Of a DNA stretch of 6,569 nucleotides, positions 1 through 6,141 are shown piece after piece. The stretch comes from Bacillota bacterium (GTDB lineage Bacteria > Bacillota > Clostridia > Christensenellales > UMGS416). The translations under genes and the position numbers were made by a program. Under the pieces are notes generated by a model, which had not been told where the DNA came from, did not search any database, and saw nothing but the letters and a program-made list of their open reading frames with translations. The stretch lies in assembly GCA_023409755.1 (NCBI GenBank), contig JAEYRA010000054.1, positions 1-6,569 on the forward strand. The letters are read 5' to 3'. The stretch's first letter is position 1, and the number at the start of each line of letters is the position of its first letter.

Positions 1-210
1 CCTTTCCATTGGTACGGGTTTCCGGGCGCGCAGCTGGGGTGAACGACTTACCGCATAGGGCGGGGCGTGGGCACGTTGGTCATCACCGGCCACAGGGTCT
101 GCGGGGTCATTGGCTTTTTGCGGGTGGTGGCTCGCTGTCTCTGGGTTCTGTCCAGCAGTAAGGCCCACTTCACAGGGGCTGACCCACCGATCGTTCGGAG
201 GGGAAGCCCG
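1..210. other. Gene-free left edge, nothing supportable
   Basis: This stretch lies downstream of the minus-strand tandem genes. Short open frames exist on both strands, but none has a convincing ribosome binding site, recognisable domain or similarity to the neighbouring paralogs. The minus-strand frame that continues past the TAA at 211-213 stays open to the window edge, about 70 codons, but has no good start and reads as low-complexity Pro/Ala/Arg-rich sequence. The short complementary pair CCGA/TCGG near 187-198 is too small to call a terminator. A gene extending in from the left cannot be excluded. Confidence 0.4.
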
Positions 211-564
211 TTATGCATCCACCCGATGCCCCGATACGATAATGAACCCACCCCAAAGGCTCCCATCTGAGCGTGACCGTTCCACATCCTCCTGCGTCCA
301 TAATCCCCCATCGTATTTGTTGCCTGCATTCATGTTCAAATCTAAGCCATTCGTCAAATCGGTGATGAAATTCCGATTTTTATGGCGGGCTATGAGCATG
401 AGGCCCAGAACAACAAGGCCGCGTTTCGCAAATGGCTCACAGGAGCACAACACATATTCGCCGAATTCCCCGTTTCCTTGGGCATAGCTTTCGGCATACA
501 GGAGATTCGGGCCGCTGGGGGCCTCAAAATCAAAAGGTTCTGCCACAAGAGGTTTCGGTCTCAT
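211..564 (-). CDS. Hypothetical protein, second copy of a tandem paralog pair
   Basis: The product is a 117-residue protein of unknown function. I do not recognise the family. It has no signal peptide or obvious membrane segment, so a cytoplasmic location is inferred. Visible marks shared with its upstream paralog are EPFDF near the N-terminus, PSGPN, LYAESYAQGNGEFGEY, a CxC pair (LCSCEPFA), a short hydrophobic stretch (VVLGLML), ARHKNRN, NAG, YDGGLW and WGGF near the C-terminus. The start at 564 was chosen because it aligns with the paralog's SD-supported start and follows a weak TAGGT; ATG at 576 (4 codons longer) and TTG at 591 are alternatives. The start lies 27 bases after the paralog's TGA, so the two are probably co-transcribed. 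A sampled 60-base line (361-420) is 30/60 G+C, well below dnaE. An immunity-protein role is one speculative possibility, with no toxin gene in view. Confidence 0.75.
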   Translation of the reverse strand: MRPKPLVAEPFDFEAPSGPNLLYAESYAQGNGEFGEYVLCSCEPFAKRGLVVLGLMLIARHKNRNFITDLTNGLDLNMNAGNKYDGGLWTQEDVERSRSDGSLWGGFIIVSGHRVDA

Positions 565-591
565 GCGACCTACCATGCAATGCCCAAACAA

Positions 592-942
592 TCAGCATTC
601 GTCCATTTTTCGCACCGACCCGATGAGGAACCCTCCCCAGAAACTTTTGTCTGCTCGTTCCAAATCCTCTAGGGTCCAGAGTCCGCCGTCAAGCTTAAAA
701 CCTGCATTCACGGGGACTGTCAGCCCTCCCAATACTTCGCCGATGACATTCCGATTTTTGTGGCGAGCGTTTAGCATGAGGCCCAGAACAACAATGCCGC
801 CTCTTGCAAATGGCTCACAGGTACACAAGAGATATTCGCCGAATTCTCCGTTTCCCTGGGCATAGCTTTCGGCATACAGGCGATTCGGGCCGCTGGGGCC
901 CTGAAAATCAAACGGCTCTCCCACAGATAGCTTCAGTTTCAT
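592..942 (-). CDS. Hypothetical protein, first copy of a tandem paralog pair
   Basis: The product is a 116-residue protein of unknown function, about 70% identical by eye to the next gene over the first 93 residues and more divergent in the last 25. Conserved features are EPFDF, PSGPN, YAESYAQGNGEFGEY, the LCTCEPFA CxC pair, VVLGLML, ARHKNRN, VNAG, DGGLW and WGGF. No signal peptide or transmembrane helix is evident. The start at 942 (MKLKL) is preferred over the ATG at 954 because GGGAGGT (946-952) lies just upstream of 942 and would fall inside the longer version, which has no Shine-Dalgarno of its own. The start overlaps the stop of a 28-codon leader ORF as ATGA, implying translational coupling. 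A promoter candidate is at 1057-1084. I see no terminator between this gene and its paralog. The CxC pair could bind metal, but that is only a guess. Confidence 0.8.
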   Translation of the reverse strand: MKLKLSVGEPFDFQGPSGPNRLYAESYAQGNGEFGEYLLCTCEPFARGGIVVLGLMLNARHKNRNVIGEVLGGLTVPVNAGFKLDGGLWTLEDLERADKSFWGGFLIGSVRKMDEC

Positions 943-1025
943 GCGACCTCCCATCGATCTGTCAAGAAAAATACGAAGACGAACACCCGCGGCGGCGCAT
1001 GGCTATCCCAACGGCAAGAACGCAC
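939..1025 (-). CDS. Putative leader peptide / coupled upstream ORF (28 aa)
   Basis: A GTG start at 1025 is preceded by GGAGG (plus-strand CCTCC at 1030-1034) with a 4-base spacer, the same spacing as the downstream gene. The 28-residue product starts MRSCRWDSHAPP, continues with a hydrophobic run FVFVFFL and ends DRWEVA. Its TGA (939-941) overlaps the downstream ATG (940-942) as ATGA, and its last codons contain the downstream gene's Shine-Dalgarno. That arrangement fits translational coupling or leader-controlled initiation. It lies between the predicted promoter and the first tandem gene. I see no run of one amino acid as in attenuator peptides. The frame is also the distal end of a very long antisense frame through dnaE, so part of its openness may be chance. 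No known family is recognised. Confidence 0.45.
   Translation of the reverse strand: MRSCRWDSHAPPRVFVFVFFLTDRWEVA
946..952 (-). promoter_or_regulatory. Ribosome binding site deciding the start at 942
   Basis: The minus strand reads GGGAGGT here, four bases (TCGC, counted from GGAGG) before the ATG at 942. The same GGGAGGTCGC string precedes the methyltransferase start at 5220. The site argues against the upstream ATG at 954, which would overlap it. Confidence 0.65.
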
Positions 1026-1056
1026 GTTACCTCCGCTGTCATAGCTTATTAGTTCC

Positions 1057-1084
1057 ATTATACTGCTTTTGGCTGGCCGTGCAA
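1057..1084 (-). promoter_or_regulatory. Promoter candidate for leader ORF and tandem genes
   Basis: On the minus strand a perfect TATAAT (1057-1062) is preceded, after a 16-base spacer, by TTGCAC (1079-1084), a partial match to TTGACA. Transcription would begin near 1050. That leaves a short untranslated stretch before the leader ORF at 1025 and about 108 bases before the first tandem gene. It is divergent from the dnaE promoter. Confidence 0.55.
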
Positions 1085-1115
1085 CACCGCCGCCGCCCAC
1101 GCCCGCTCCCGCCCA

Positions 1116-1124
1116 TGGTATAAT
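1116..1124 (+). promoter_or_regulatory. dnaE promoter, extended -10 type
   Basis: The plus strand has TGG followed by a perfect TATAAT (1119-1124), an extended -10 (TGnTATAAT). At 17-base spacing the -35 position (1096-1101, CCCACG) has no match to TTGACA, which is common for extended -10 promoters. The start point would be near 1131, giving a leader of about 18 bases carrying GGGAGG (1135-1140) before the ATG at 1149. Confidence 0.65.
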
Positions 1125-1148
1125 ACTGTTACACGGGAGGGAGCCGAT

Positions 1149-4100
1149 ATGTCCTTTACACACCTGCATGTACACACCCAATACAGCCTGCTGGACGGCG
1201 CGGCCCGGGTGGGCGACCTCATCGCCCACTGCAAGGAGCTGGGCATGGACACGCTTGCCATCACCGACCACGGGGTGATGTACGGGGTCGTTGACTTTTA
1301 CAAGCAGGCGGTGGCCGCCGGCGTCAAACCCATCATCGGGTGCGAGGTGTACGTCGCCCCCCGCCGCCACACCGACCGCGAGGCCCAGGACCGTGAGCCC
1401 GCTCACCTGGTGCTGCTGGCAGAGAATGAGACCGGCTACCACAACCTGTGCAAGCTCGTCTCGGCCGGGGCGCTGGATGGCTTCTATTACAAACCGCGGG
1501 TCGATATGGACTTGATTGAGCGCTACCACGAGGGGCTCATCTGCCTTTCGGCGTGCCTGGCGGGGGAGGTGGCCTCCAACCTTCTGGATGGGCGCTACGA
1601 GACGGCCAAGCAGGCCGCCCAGCGGTTCCTTAGCATCTTTGGCCCCGAGCGCTACTACATCGAAATACAGGACCACAAGCTGCCCGAGCAGCGCCAGATT
1701 CTGCCCCAGCAGATCAAGCTCGCGCGGGAGCTGGGCATTGGCCTGGTGGCCACCAACGACACCCACTACGTGCGGCGGGAGGACGCCGCCGCCCACGACG
1801 TGCTCTTGTGCATCCAGACCCAGACGACGGTGGATGACCCCAACCGCATGCGCTTTGGCAGCGAGGAGTTCTACATGAAGTCGCCCGAGGAGATGGCGGC
1901 GCTCTTCCCCTATGCGCCGGAGGCGCTGGCCAACACCGAGAAGATTGCCGCCCGCTGCCGGGTGGCGTTTGACTTCAACACCACCCACCTGCCCAACTAC
2001 GAGACGCCCGGCGGCATGGACCATGGCGAATACCTGCGTCAGCTGTGCCTGGAGGGGCTGGAGCGCATGTACCCCGCCGGTACCCCCGGCCAGCCCGACC
2101 GGGCAACGCTGCTGGAACGGCTGGATTATGAGCTCGACGTCATCGCGCGGATGGGCTACACCGATTACTTCCTCATCGTTTGGGACTTCGTGCATTACTC
2201 CCGCAGCCACGGCATCACCGTGGGGCCGGGGCGGGGCAGCGCCGCCGGGAGCCTGGCGGCCTACTGCCTCAACATCACCCAGATCGACCCGCTGCGGTAC
2301 AACCTGCTGTTTGAGCGGTTCCTGAACCCCGAGCGAGTGTCCATGCCCGATATCGACATCGACTTCTGCTACGTGCGGCGGGGCGAGGTCATTGACTACG
2401 TGGTGGCCAAGTACGGCGCCGACCACGTGGCTCAGATCATCACCTTTGGTACCATGGCCGCCCGCGCCGTGCTGCGCGATGTGGGCCGGGCACTGGGTAT
2501 GAGCTACGGCGACGTGGATCGCATCGCCAAGATGATCCCTTGGCAATTGAACATGACGATTGACAAGGCACTGGAGATGAACCGAGAGCTCAAAGAGCTG
2601 GCCGCGTCCGACGAGCGGGCCGGGCGGCTGTTGGAGATGGGCCGCCGGCTGGAGGGACTGCCCCGCCATGCCTCCACCCACGCGGCGGGCGTCGTCATCA
2701 GCAAGCTGCCGCTGACCGACCACATCCCGCTCTCCCGTAACAACGACGCGGTGACGACCCAATTCCCCATGGGCAACATCGAGGACTTGGGGCTCTTGAA
2801 GATGGACTTCCTGGGCCTGCGGACGCTGACGGTGCTGCGGGACGCCGTGGAGATGGTGGCCCAGCAGAGCGGCGAGCACATCGACCTGGAAGCGTTGGAC
2901 TTCAACGACCCGAAGGTGTATGAGCTCATCGCCAGCGGTGACACCGACGGCGTCTTCCAGCTGGAAAGCGAGGGCATGCGCTCCTTCCTGCGCGACCTCA
3001 AGCCCACGGCCTTTGAGGACATCATCGCCGGCATCTCGCTCTACCGCCCCGGCCCGATGGACTCCATCCCCCGGTATGTGGCCGGCAAGCGCGACCCGTC
3101 GTCGGTGCGCTATGCCCACCCCATTCTGGAGCATGTGCTCAACGTCACCTACGGCTGCATGGTCTATCAGGAGCAGGTGATGCAGATTGTGCGGGAGATG
3201 GCGGGCTACTCCTACGGCCGAAGCGACCTCGTACGCCGCGCCATGGCTAAGAAGAAGGCCGACGTGATGAACCGCGAGCGGCAGGCCTTCGTGTATGGGT
3301 TGGAGGAGAACGGCGTCGTTACCGTGCCGGGGGCCATCCGCCGGGGGGTGCCGGAGGCAGTGGCCAGCGATGTCTTTGACCAGATGATCGACTTTGCCCA
3401 GTACGCTTTCAACAAGAGCCACGCGGCGGCCTATGCCGTCGTCGCCTATTGGACGGCATGGCTCAAGGTGCACCACCCCGTGGAGTTCATGGCGGCGCTG
3501 ATGAACTCGATCCTTGGCAACTCCGACAAGATCGGGGTATACGTGCAGGTGGCCCGGCGGCGGGGCATCCAGGTGCTGCCGCCGGACATCAATCGCAGCC
3601 GCTCGGGCTTCTCGGTGGAGAAGGGGGCCATCCGCTTTGGGCTGGCGGCCATCAAGAACGTGGGCGGCGGCGCGGTGGAGGAACTGATGACCGAGCGGGA
3701 GCGGAGGCCCTTTGCCGATCTCTTTGACTTCTGCAGCCGGGCGGGCGAGGGCACCAACAAGCGCATGGTCGAGAGCCTCATCATGGCCGGGGCCTTCGAC
3801 AGCACGGGCGCCAACCGCAACCAGCTGCTGGTGGTGTATGAAAAGGCGTTGGACGGCGCCCAGAAGGCCCGGCGCGACGCCGTGGCCGGGCAGATGACGC
3901 TCTTTGACGCGGCGGGGCCCACGGTGTCGCTGGCACCCAAGCTGCCGGTGCTGAAGGAGCACAGCAAGGCGCTGCTGCTCAAAATGGAGAAGGACATGAC
4001 CGGCGTGTACATCACCGGGCACCCGCTGGCCGAGTACGAGAAGGAACTGGCCGCCCTGCCCTGGAACAGCTCCCACTTCGCCGCCCAGACCGAGGAGGAG

Positions 4101-4613
4101 GGCGGCGGACGCGGTGCCCCGGCCGACGGCCAGGTGGTGGAGCTCGCGGGCATCGTGACCGCCCGCACGACCAAGATGACCCGCACCGGCGACCGCATGG
4201 CCTTCCTGACGCTGGAGGATCTCTACGGCGCGGTGGAGCTCATCGTGTTCCCCAAGGTGCTGCAGAAATTTGCCGCCCTGCTGGAGCCGGAGAGCGTCAT
4301 CACCGTGCGGGGCCGTGCCAGCTTCCGCGAGGAGGAGGCGGGCAAGCTGGTGGTGGACACGGTGGGGCCGCTCATGCGCCGGGGCGGGGCCAGTAAACTC
4401 TACCTGCGCTACCAGCCGGGCACCTGCGCCTTCGCGCGGGAGGTGGTGCTGGGCACCCTCAAAAAGTACCCCGGCGAGGCCCCGGTCGTCATCAAGGACG
4501 AGGACGCGGGCCGCACCTGGGCCGCCGGCCCCGACCGCCAGGTGCGCATCGGCGAGGAACTGCTGGCCGATTTGCGGTGTGTGCTGGGCAATGACAATGT
4601 TGTGGCGAAGTGA
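1149..4613 (+). CDS. dnaE: DNA polymerase III alpha subunit (DnaE)
   Basis: This 1154-residue C-family replicative DNA polymerase extends primers at the replication fork; in Firmicutes DnaE normally works with PolC (not in this window). Length fits the family (E. coli 1160, B. subtilis about 1115). An N-terminal PHP domain carries H7, H9, D16, H41, E66, H86, C136, D204 and H206, matching the full nine-ligand metal site of PHP polymerases. GPGRGSAAG lies at 359-367. PDIDIDF gives catalytic D401 and D403, and MDFLGLRTL gives D553 (E. coli D401, D403, D555). AFNKSHAAAYA is at 753-763, a helix-hairpin-helix near 828-845 (IRFGLAAIKNVGGGA), an OB fold near 996-1075, and a family-typical C-terminal tail to 1154. 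GGGAGG eight bases before ATG and MSFTHLHVH support the start. No frameshift is seen. It is transcribed alone from an extended -10 promoter; a palindromic spacer follows. Confidence 0.98.
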   Translation: MSFTHLHVHTQYSLLDGAARVGDLIAHCKELGMDTLAITDHGVMYGVVDFYKQAVAAGVKPIIGCEVYVAPRRHTDREAQDREPAHLVLLAENETGYHNLCKLVSAGALDGFYYKPRVDMDLIERYHEGLICLSACLAGEVASNLLDGRYETAKQAAQRFLSIFGPERYYIEIQDHKLPEQRQILPQQIKLARELGIGLVATNDTHYVRREDAAAHDVLLCIQTQTTVDDPNRMRFGSEEFYMKSPEEMAALFPYAPEALANTEKIAARCRVAFDFNTTHLPNYETPGGMDHGEYLRQLCLEGLERMYPAGTPGQPDRATLLERLDYELDVIARMGYTDYFLIVWDFVHYSRSHGITVGPGRGSAAGSLAAYCLNITQIDPLRYNLLFERFLNPERVSMPDIDIDFCYVRRGEVIDYVVAKYGADHVAQIITFGTMAARAVLRDVGRALGMSYGDVDRIAKMIPWQLNMTIDKALEMNRELKELAASDERAGRLLEMGRRLEGLPRHASTHAAGVVISKLPLTDHIPLSRNNDAVTTQFPMGNIEDLGLLKMDFLGLRTLTVLRDAVEMVAQQSGEHIDLEALDFNDPKVYELIASGDTDGVFQLESEGMRSFLRDLKPTAFEDIIAGISLYRPGPMDSIPRYVAGKRDPSSVRYAHPILEHVLNVTYGCMVYQEQVMQIVREMAGYSYGRSDLVRRAMAKKKADVMNRERQAFVYGLEENGVVTVPGAIRRGVPEAVASDVFDQMIDFAQYAFNKSHAAAYAVVAYWTAWLKVHHPVEFMAALMNSILGNSDKIGVYVQVARRRGIQVLPPDINRSRSGFSVEKGAIRFGLAAIKNVGGGAVEELMTERERRPFADLFDFCSRAGEGTNKRMVESLIMAGAFDSTGANRNQLLVVYEKALDGAQKARRDAVAGQMTLFDAAGPTVSLAPKLPVLKEHSKALLLKMEKDMTGVYITGHPLAEYEKELAALPWNSSHFAAQTEEEGGGRGAPADGQVVELAGIVTARTTKMTRTGDRMAFLTLEDLYGAVELIVFPKVLQKFAALLEPESVITVRGRASFREEEAGKLVVDTVGPLMRRGGASKLYLRYQPGTCAFAREVVLGTLKKYPGEAPVVIKDEDAGRTWAAGPDRQVRIGEELLADLRCVLGNDNVVAK

Positions 4614-4618
4614 CGGGG

Positions 4619-4632
4619 CTGCCACAGGGCAG
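4619..4632 (+). other. Small hairpin just after dnaE stop
   Basis: CTGCC (4619-4623) pairs with GGCAG (4628-4632) across an ACAG loop, five bases after the dnaE TGA. There is no T-tract immediately downstream, and the nearest T run (4692-4696) is about 60 bases away. It may be a weak transcript-end structure, but I do not call it an intrinsic terminator. Confidence 0.3.
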
Positions 4633-4718
4633 GACGGCAGGGCAGTTCGCATGGGTGTGGCTGATTACCTTTGCTTTGTCCTTTGACCTGCTTTTTAGGG
4701 GCCGCGCCTGCCGCGGGC

Positions 4719-4850
4719 GGCACTTTTGGAAGGCGCCAAAAGTGCCCAAAAACGCTCCGCCGTTCGGCCCTTATGCGCCATCCAGGCGCTAGGGCGACAC
4801 ACCTGTCGCCCTTACGGCCCGAAGCGGGTGAGCACGCATCCGGCGTGCTC
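4719..4850. repeat. Palindrome-rich intergenic repeat, first part
   Basis: Several inverted repeats occur in series. GGCACTTTTGG (4719-4729) pairs perfectly over 11 bp with CCAAAAGTGCC (4736-4746). GCGCC/GGCGC (4775-4779, 4785-4789) and AGGGCGACA/TGTCGCCCT (4791-4799, 4804-4812) sit inside an imperfect outer pair formed by 4760-4769 and 4816-4827. GAGCACGC/GCGTGCTC (4830-4837, 4843-4850) is a perfect 8-bp stem. No stem is followed by a T run, so intrinsic termination is not supported. Open frames across it look like chance products of the repeat. I believe I have seen similar strings in intergenic regions of related gut Clostridia, but this is memory rather than a search. It may be a dispersed non-coding repeat. 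Confidence 0.6.
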
Positions 4851-4855
4851 GGGCG

Positions 4856-5047
4856 TGCGAACTTCCTAGACCGGACGATCGGCACCGAGTGAGTGCCAGA
4901 GGGCGGTAACTCGCCTTCCCTCATGCTCCGCAACGGGAAGGCTCAAACATCCCGCCCCTCTGTCGCAAGGTTTTCTGCCGCCGATCGACCGGGGCTGGTC
5001 GCGTGTGTGCCACACGCTGCTCGCCTATGCAACCTAGGAAGTTCGCA
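4856..5047. repeat. 192-bp segment bounded by a perfect 14-bp inverted repeat
   Basis: TGCGAACTTCCTAG (4856-4869) and its exact complement CTAGGAAGTTCGCA (5034-5047) bracket the segment. Just inside, 4871-4883 and 4980-4992 pair at 12 of 13 positions, so the ends form a long interrupted stem. Within lie GGCAC/GTGCC (4881-4885, 4893-4897), CCTTCCC/GGGAAGG around 4914-4941, and GCGTGTG/CACACGC (5001-5007, 5011-5017). No coding gene or transposase is present, and I see no clear target-site duplication immediately outside. It could be a MITE-like or other non-autonomous element, or a structured RNA. The sequence alone does not decide. Confidence 0.6.
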
Positions 5048-5156
5048 ACGCGCACGAAAGGAACGACGAGAAACGTGGACCCCAACCCAAGTAACCCTCT
5101 ACCACCGGTGGGCCGATGGGCTTGCGATAGAAGATCGCAATAGAGGCCGTTGGCTA
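5048..5156. other. Spacer with two further palindromes before methyltransferase
   Basis: CCACCGGTGG (5102-5111) is a perfect 10-bp palindrome. TTGCGAT/ATCGCAA (5122-5128, 5134-5140) is a perfect 7-bp stem with an AGAAG loop. The second lies just upstream of the predicted methyltransferase promoter and could be an operator or part of the repeat region. No T-tract follows. I see no gene here. Confidence 0.35.
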
Positions 5157-5185
5157 TTTCAAAGATAATGTAAGCGAGTTACAAT
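5157..5185 (+). promoter_or_regulatory. Promoter candidate for the methyltransferase gene
   Basis: TACAAT (5180-5185, one mismatch to TATAAT) lies 17 bases after TTTCAA (5157-5162), a weak -35. The start point would be near 5192, about 28 bases before the ATG. GATAAT at 5164-5169 is an alternative -10 with no good -35. A strong AAGGGAGGT (5206-5214) follows. Confidence 0.4.
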
Positions 5186-5219
5186 GCACTTCCCATTCGC
5201 GCTGTAAGGGAGGTCGCCC

Positions 5220-6092
5220 ATGAACACCATCTGGTCTACCTACGTGCAAAAGGCCGACATGCTCCACCGCACGCGCACCCTGCGCTTTGCCGAGCCGTTT
5301 GGTGCGGCGTACCGGGCTGCGTTTGCCCTGGATGACGGGCTCGATATGCTGGAGGTTGGCTGCGGTACCGGGGCGCTGTGCCAAGCCCTGCGCCGCTGGT
5401 ACCCCGGGGCCGCCATTACCGGTCTCGACCGGGACAGTGCGTTCGTCCAGTTCGCCGCTGGGCAGGCCACAGGGGTGACATTTCGCGAGGGCGACGCCAC
5501 GGCTCTGCCCTTTACCGATGGAAGCTTCGACGTGACCCTCTCCAACACCGTGCAGGAGCACGTGGGGCCGGCGGCGTTCTTTAGCGAGCAACGGCGGGTG
5601 TTGCGGCCCGGTGGTGTCTGCCTGGTGCTGTCGTCGCGTCGTGGCATCCATGCCACCGCGCCTTGCCTGGCCGTGCGGGAGGACTGGGAGCGAGAAATTC
5701 ACGAGCGGGCAAAGCCCTACTTCGACGAGGCTGACCGGCGGTACAACGTCTGCGCCTACCCCATGAGCGAGGCCGAATTGCCTGCCGCCATGGAGCGCTA
5801 TGGGTTCCGACACGTCTCCACCCACTATGTGGTGGCCGACCTGACCCCCGACAACCCCCGTTACCCCAGCGAGTTGGCTCACGCCATGATTGATGCCAAC
5901 CGGCAGGTGGCGCTTGATTGGGTGGCCAGCCTGCCCAAGGTCGCGCCGGGGGTAGTGAGCGAGGACGAACGCGCCGCGCTGACTGCAGCCATCCACCAGC
6001 GGTTTGACCAGCGACTTACGCTCTACGACCGTGGGGAGCGGCAGTGGGACACCAATGTGTCCGTCACCATGGTGGTGCGGGGGGTGAAGTAG
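5220..6092 (+). CDS. Class I SAM-dependent methyltransferase
   Basis: The 290-residue protein has a Rossmann-type methyltransferase core resembling the Methyltransf_11/UbiE group. Motif I is LEVGCGTG (44-51), which binds S-adenosylmethionine. The acidic end of strand beta2 is GLDRD (D70), the adenine-contacting GDA is at 91-93 (GDATALPF), the beta4 region reads FDVTLSNTVQEHV (to about 115), and LRPGG follows. The C-terminal half, with a probable substrate-cap region (YNVCAYPMSEAELPAAMERYGF) and a helical tail, gives no substrate clue. No signal peptide or membrane helix is seen, so it is probably cytosolic. The start is supported by AAGGGAGGT six bases upstream of ATG. It is a single-gene unit, convergent with the next gene. 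The acceptor could be a small molecule, lipid or other compound; the sequence does not say. Confidence 0.93.
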   Translation: MNTIWSTYVQKADMLHRTRTLRFAEPFGAAYRAAFALDDGLDMLEVGCGTGALCQALRRWYPGAAITGLDRDSAFVQFAAGQATGVTFREGDATALPFTDGSFDVTLSNTVQEHVGPAAFFSEQRRVLRPGGVCLVLSSRRGIHATAPCLAVREDWEREIHERAKPYFDEADRRYNVCAYPMSEAELPAAMERYGFRHVSTHYVVADLTPDNPRYPSELAHAMIDANRQVALDWVASLPKVAPGVVSEDERAALTAAIHQRFDQRLTLYDRGERQWDTNVSVTMVVRGVK

Positions 6093-6100
6093 CCTCGGCA

Positions 6101-6137
6101 GCAGCCCACCAACGAATCGCGCTAGTTGTTGGGCGGC
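6101..6137. terminator. Imperfect hairpin between convergent genes
   Basis: GCCCACCAAC (6104-6113) pairs with GTTGTTGGGC (6125-6134) at 9 of 10 positions across an 11-base loop. Two more pairs (6101-6102 with 6136-6137) follow a mismatch. It fills the 49-base gap between converging stop codons, so it may end transcription from either side. The plus-strand downstream sequence is T-rich but interrupted by C; the minus-strand side has no T run. Confidence 0.4.
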
Positions 6138-6141
6138 ATCA

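Larger units (their letters stand above)
211..942. repeat. Direct duplication spanning the two paralogous genes
   Basis: The two genes are direct repeats with an offset of 378 bases. The best-conserved block is 373-520 versus 751-898: 148 bases with no gap and 16 mismatches by eye, about 89% identity. The start context, GGTCGC followed by ATG on the minus strand, is also shared. Flanks are much more diverged, especially the parts encoding the middle after ARHKNRN and the C-terminus. This indicates tandem gene duplication, with either faster change in the C-terminal part or gene conversion keeping the N-terminal core alike. Confidence 0.85.

Noticed and set aside
211..942. CRISPR or short tandem repeat array
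   Set aside because: The similarity is two long gene copies in direct orientation with coding constraint, not short regularly spaced repeats.
1004..1044. An alternative leader ORF starting at an ATG near 1043 on the minus strand
   Set aside because: It has no Shine-Dalgarno and ends without an overlap to the downstream gene, whereas the GTG at 1025 has GGAGG and the ATGA junction.
939..4652. A 1237-codon open frame antisense to dnaE
   Set aside because: It mirrors dnaE across its whole length, as expected for the complement of a GC-rich gene with biased third positions. Its product is His/Ala/Gly/Leu-rich without recognisable domains. Only the distal 939-1025 part, with its own SD and ATGA overlap, is kept as a leader ORF candidate.
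4719..4746. 11-bp stem as the dnaE intrinsic terminator
   Set aside because: The sequence after the stem is CAAAAAC on the plus strand and GC-rich on the minus strand, so there is no T-tract in either direction.
4610..4792. 60-codon GTG ORF overlapping the dnaE stop (GTGA), with a hydrophobic stretch FAWVWLITFALSF
   Set aside because: The overlap looks like coupling, but there is no ribosome binding site of note and its second half is translated palindromic repeat sequence. Chance is more likely.
4893..5168. 91-codon GTG ORF through the inverted-repeat segment
   Set aside because: It runs through several stems of the repeat, has no SD and no recognisable domain. It reads like a spurious repeat-derived product.
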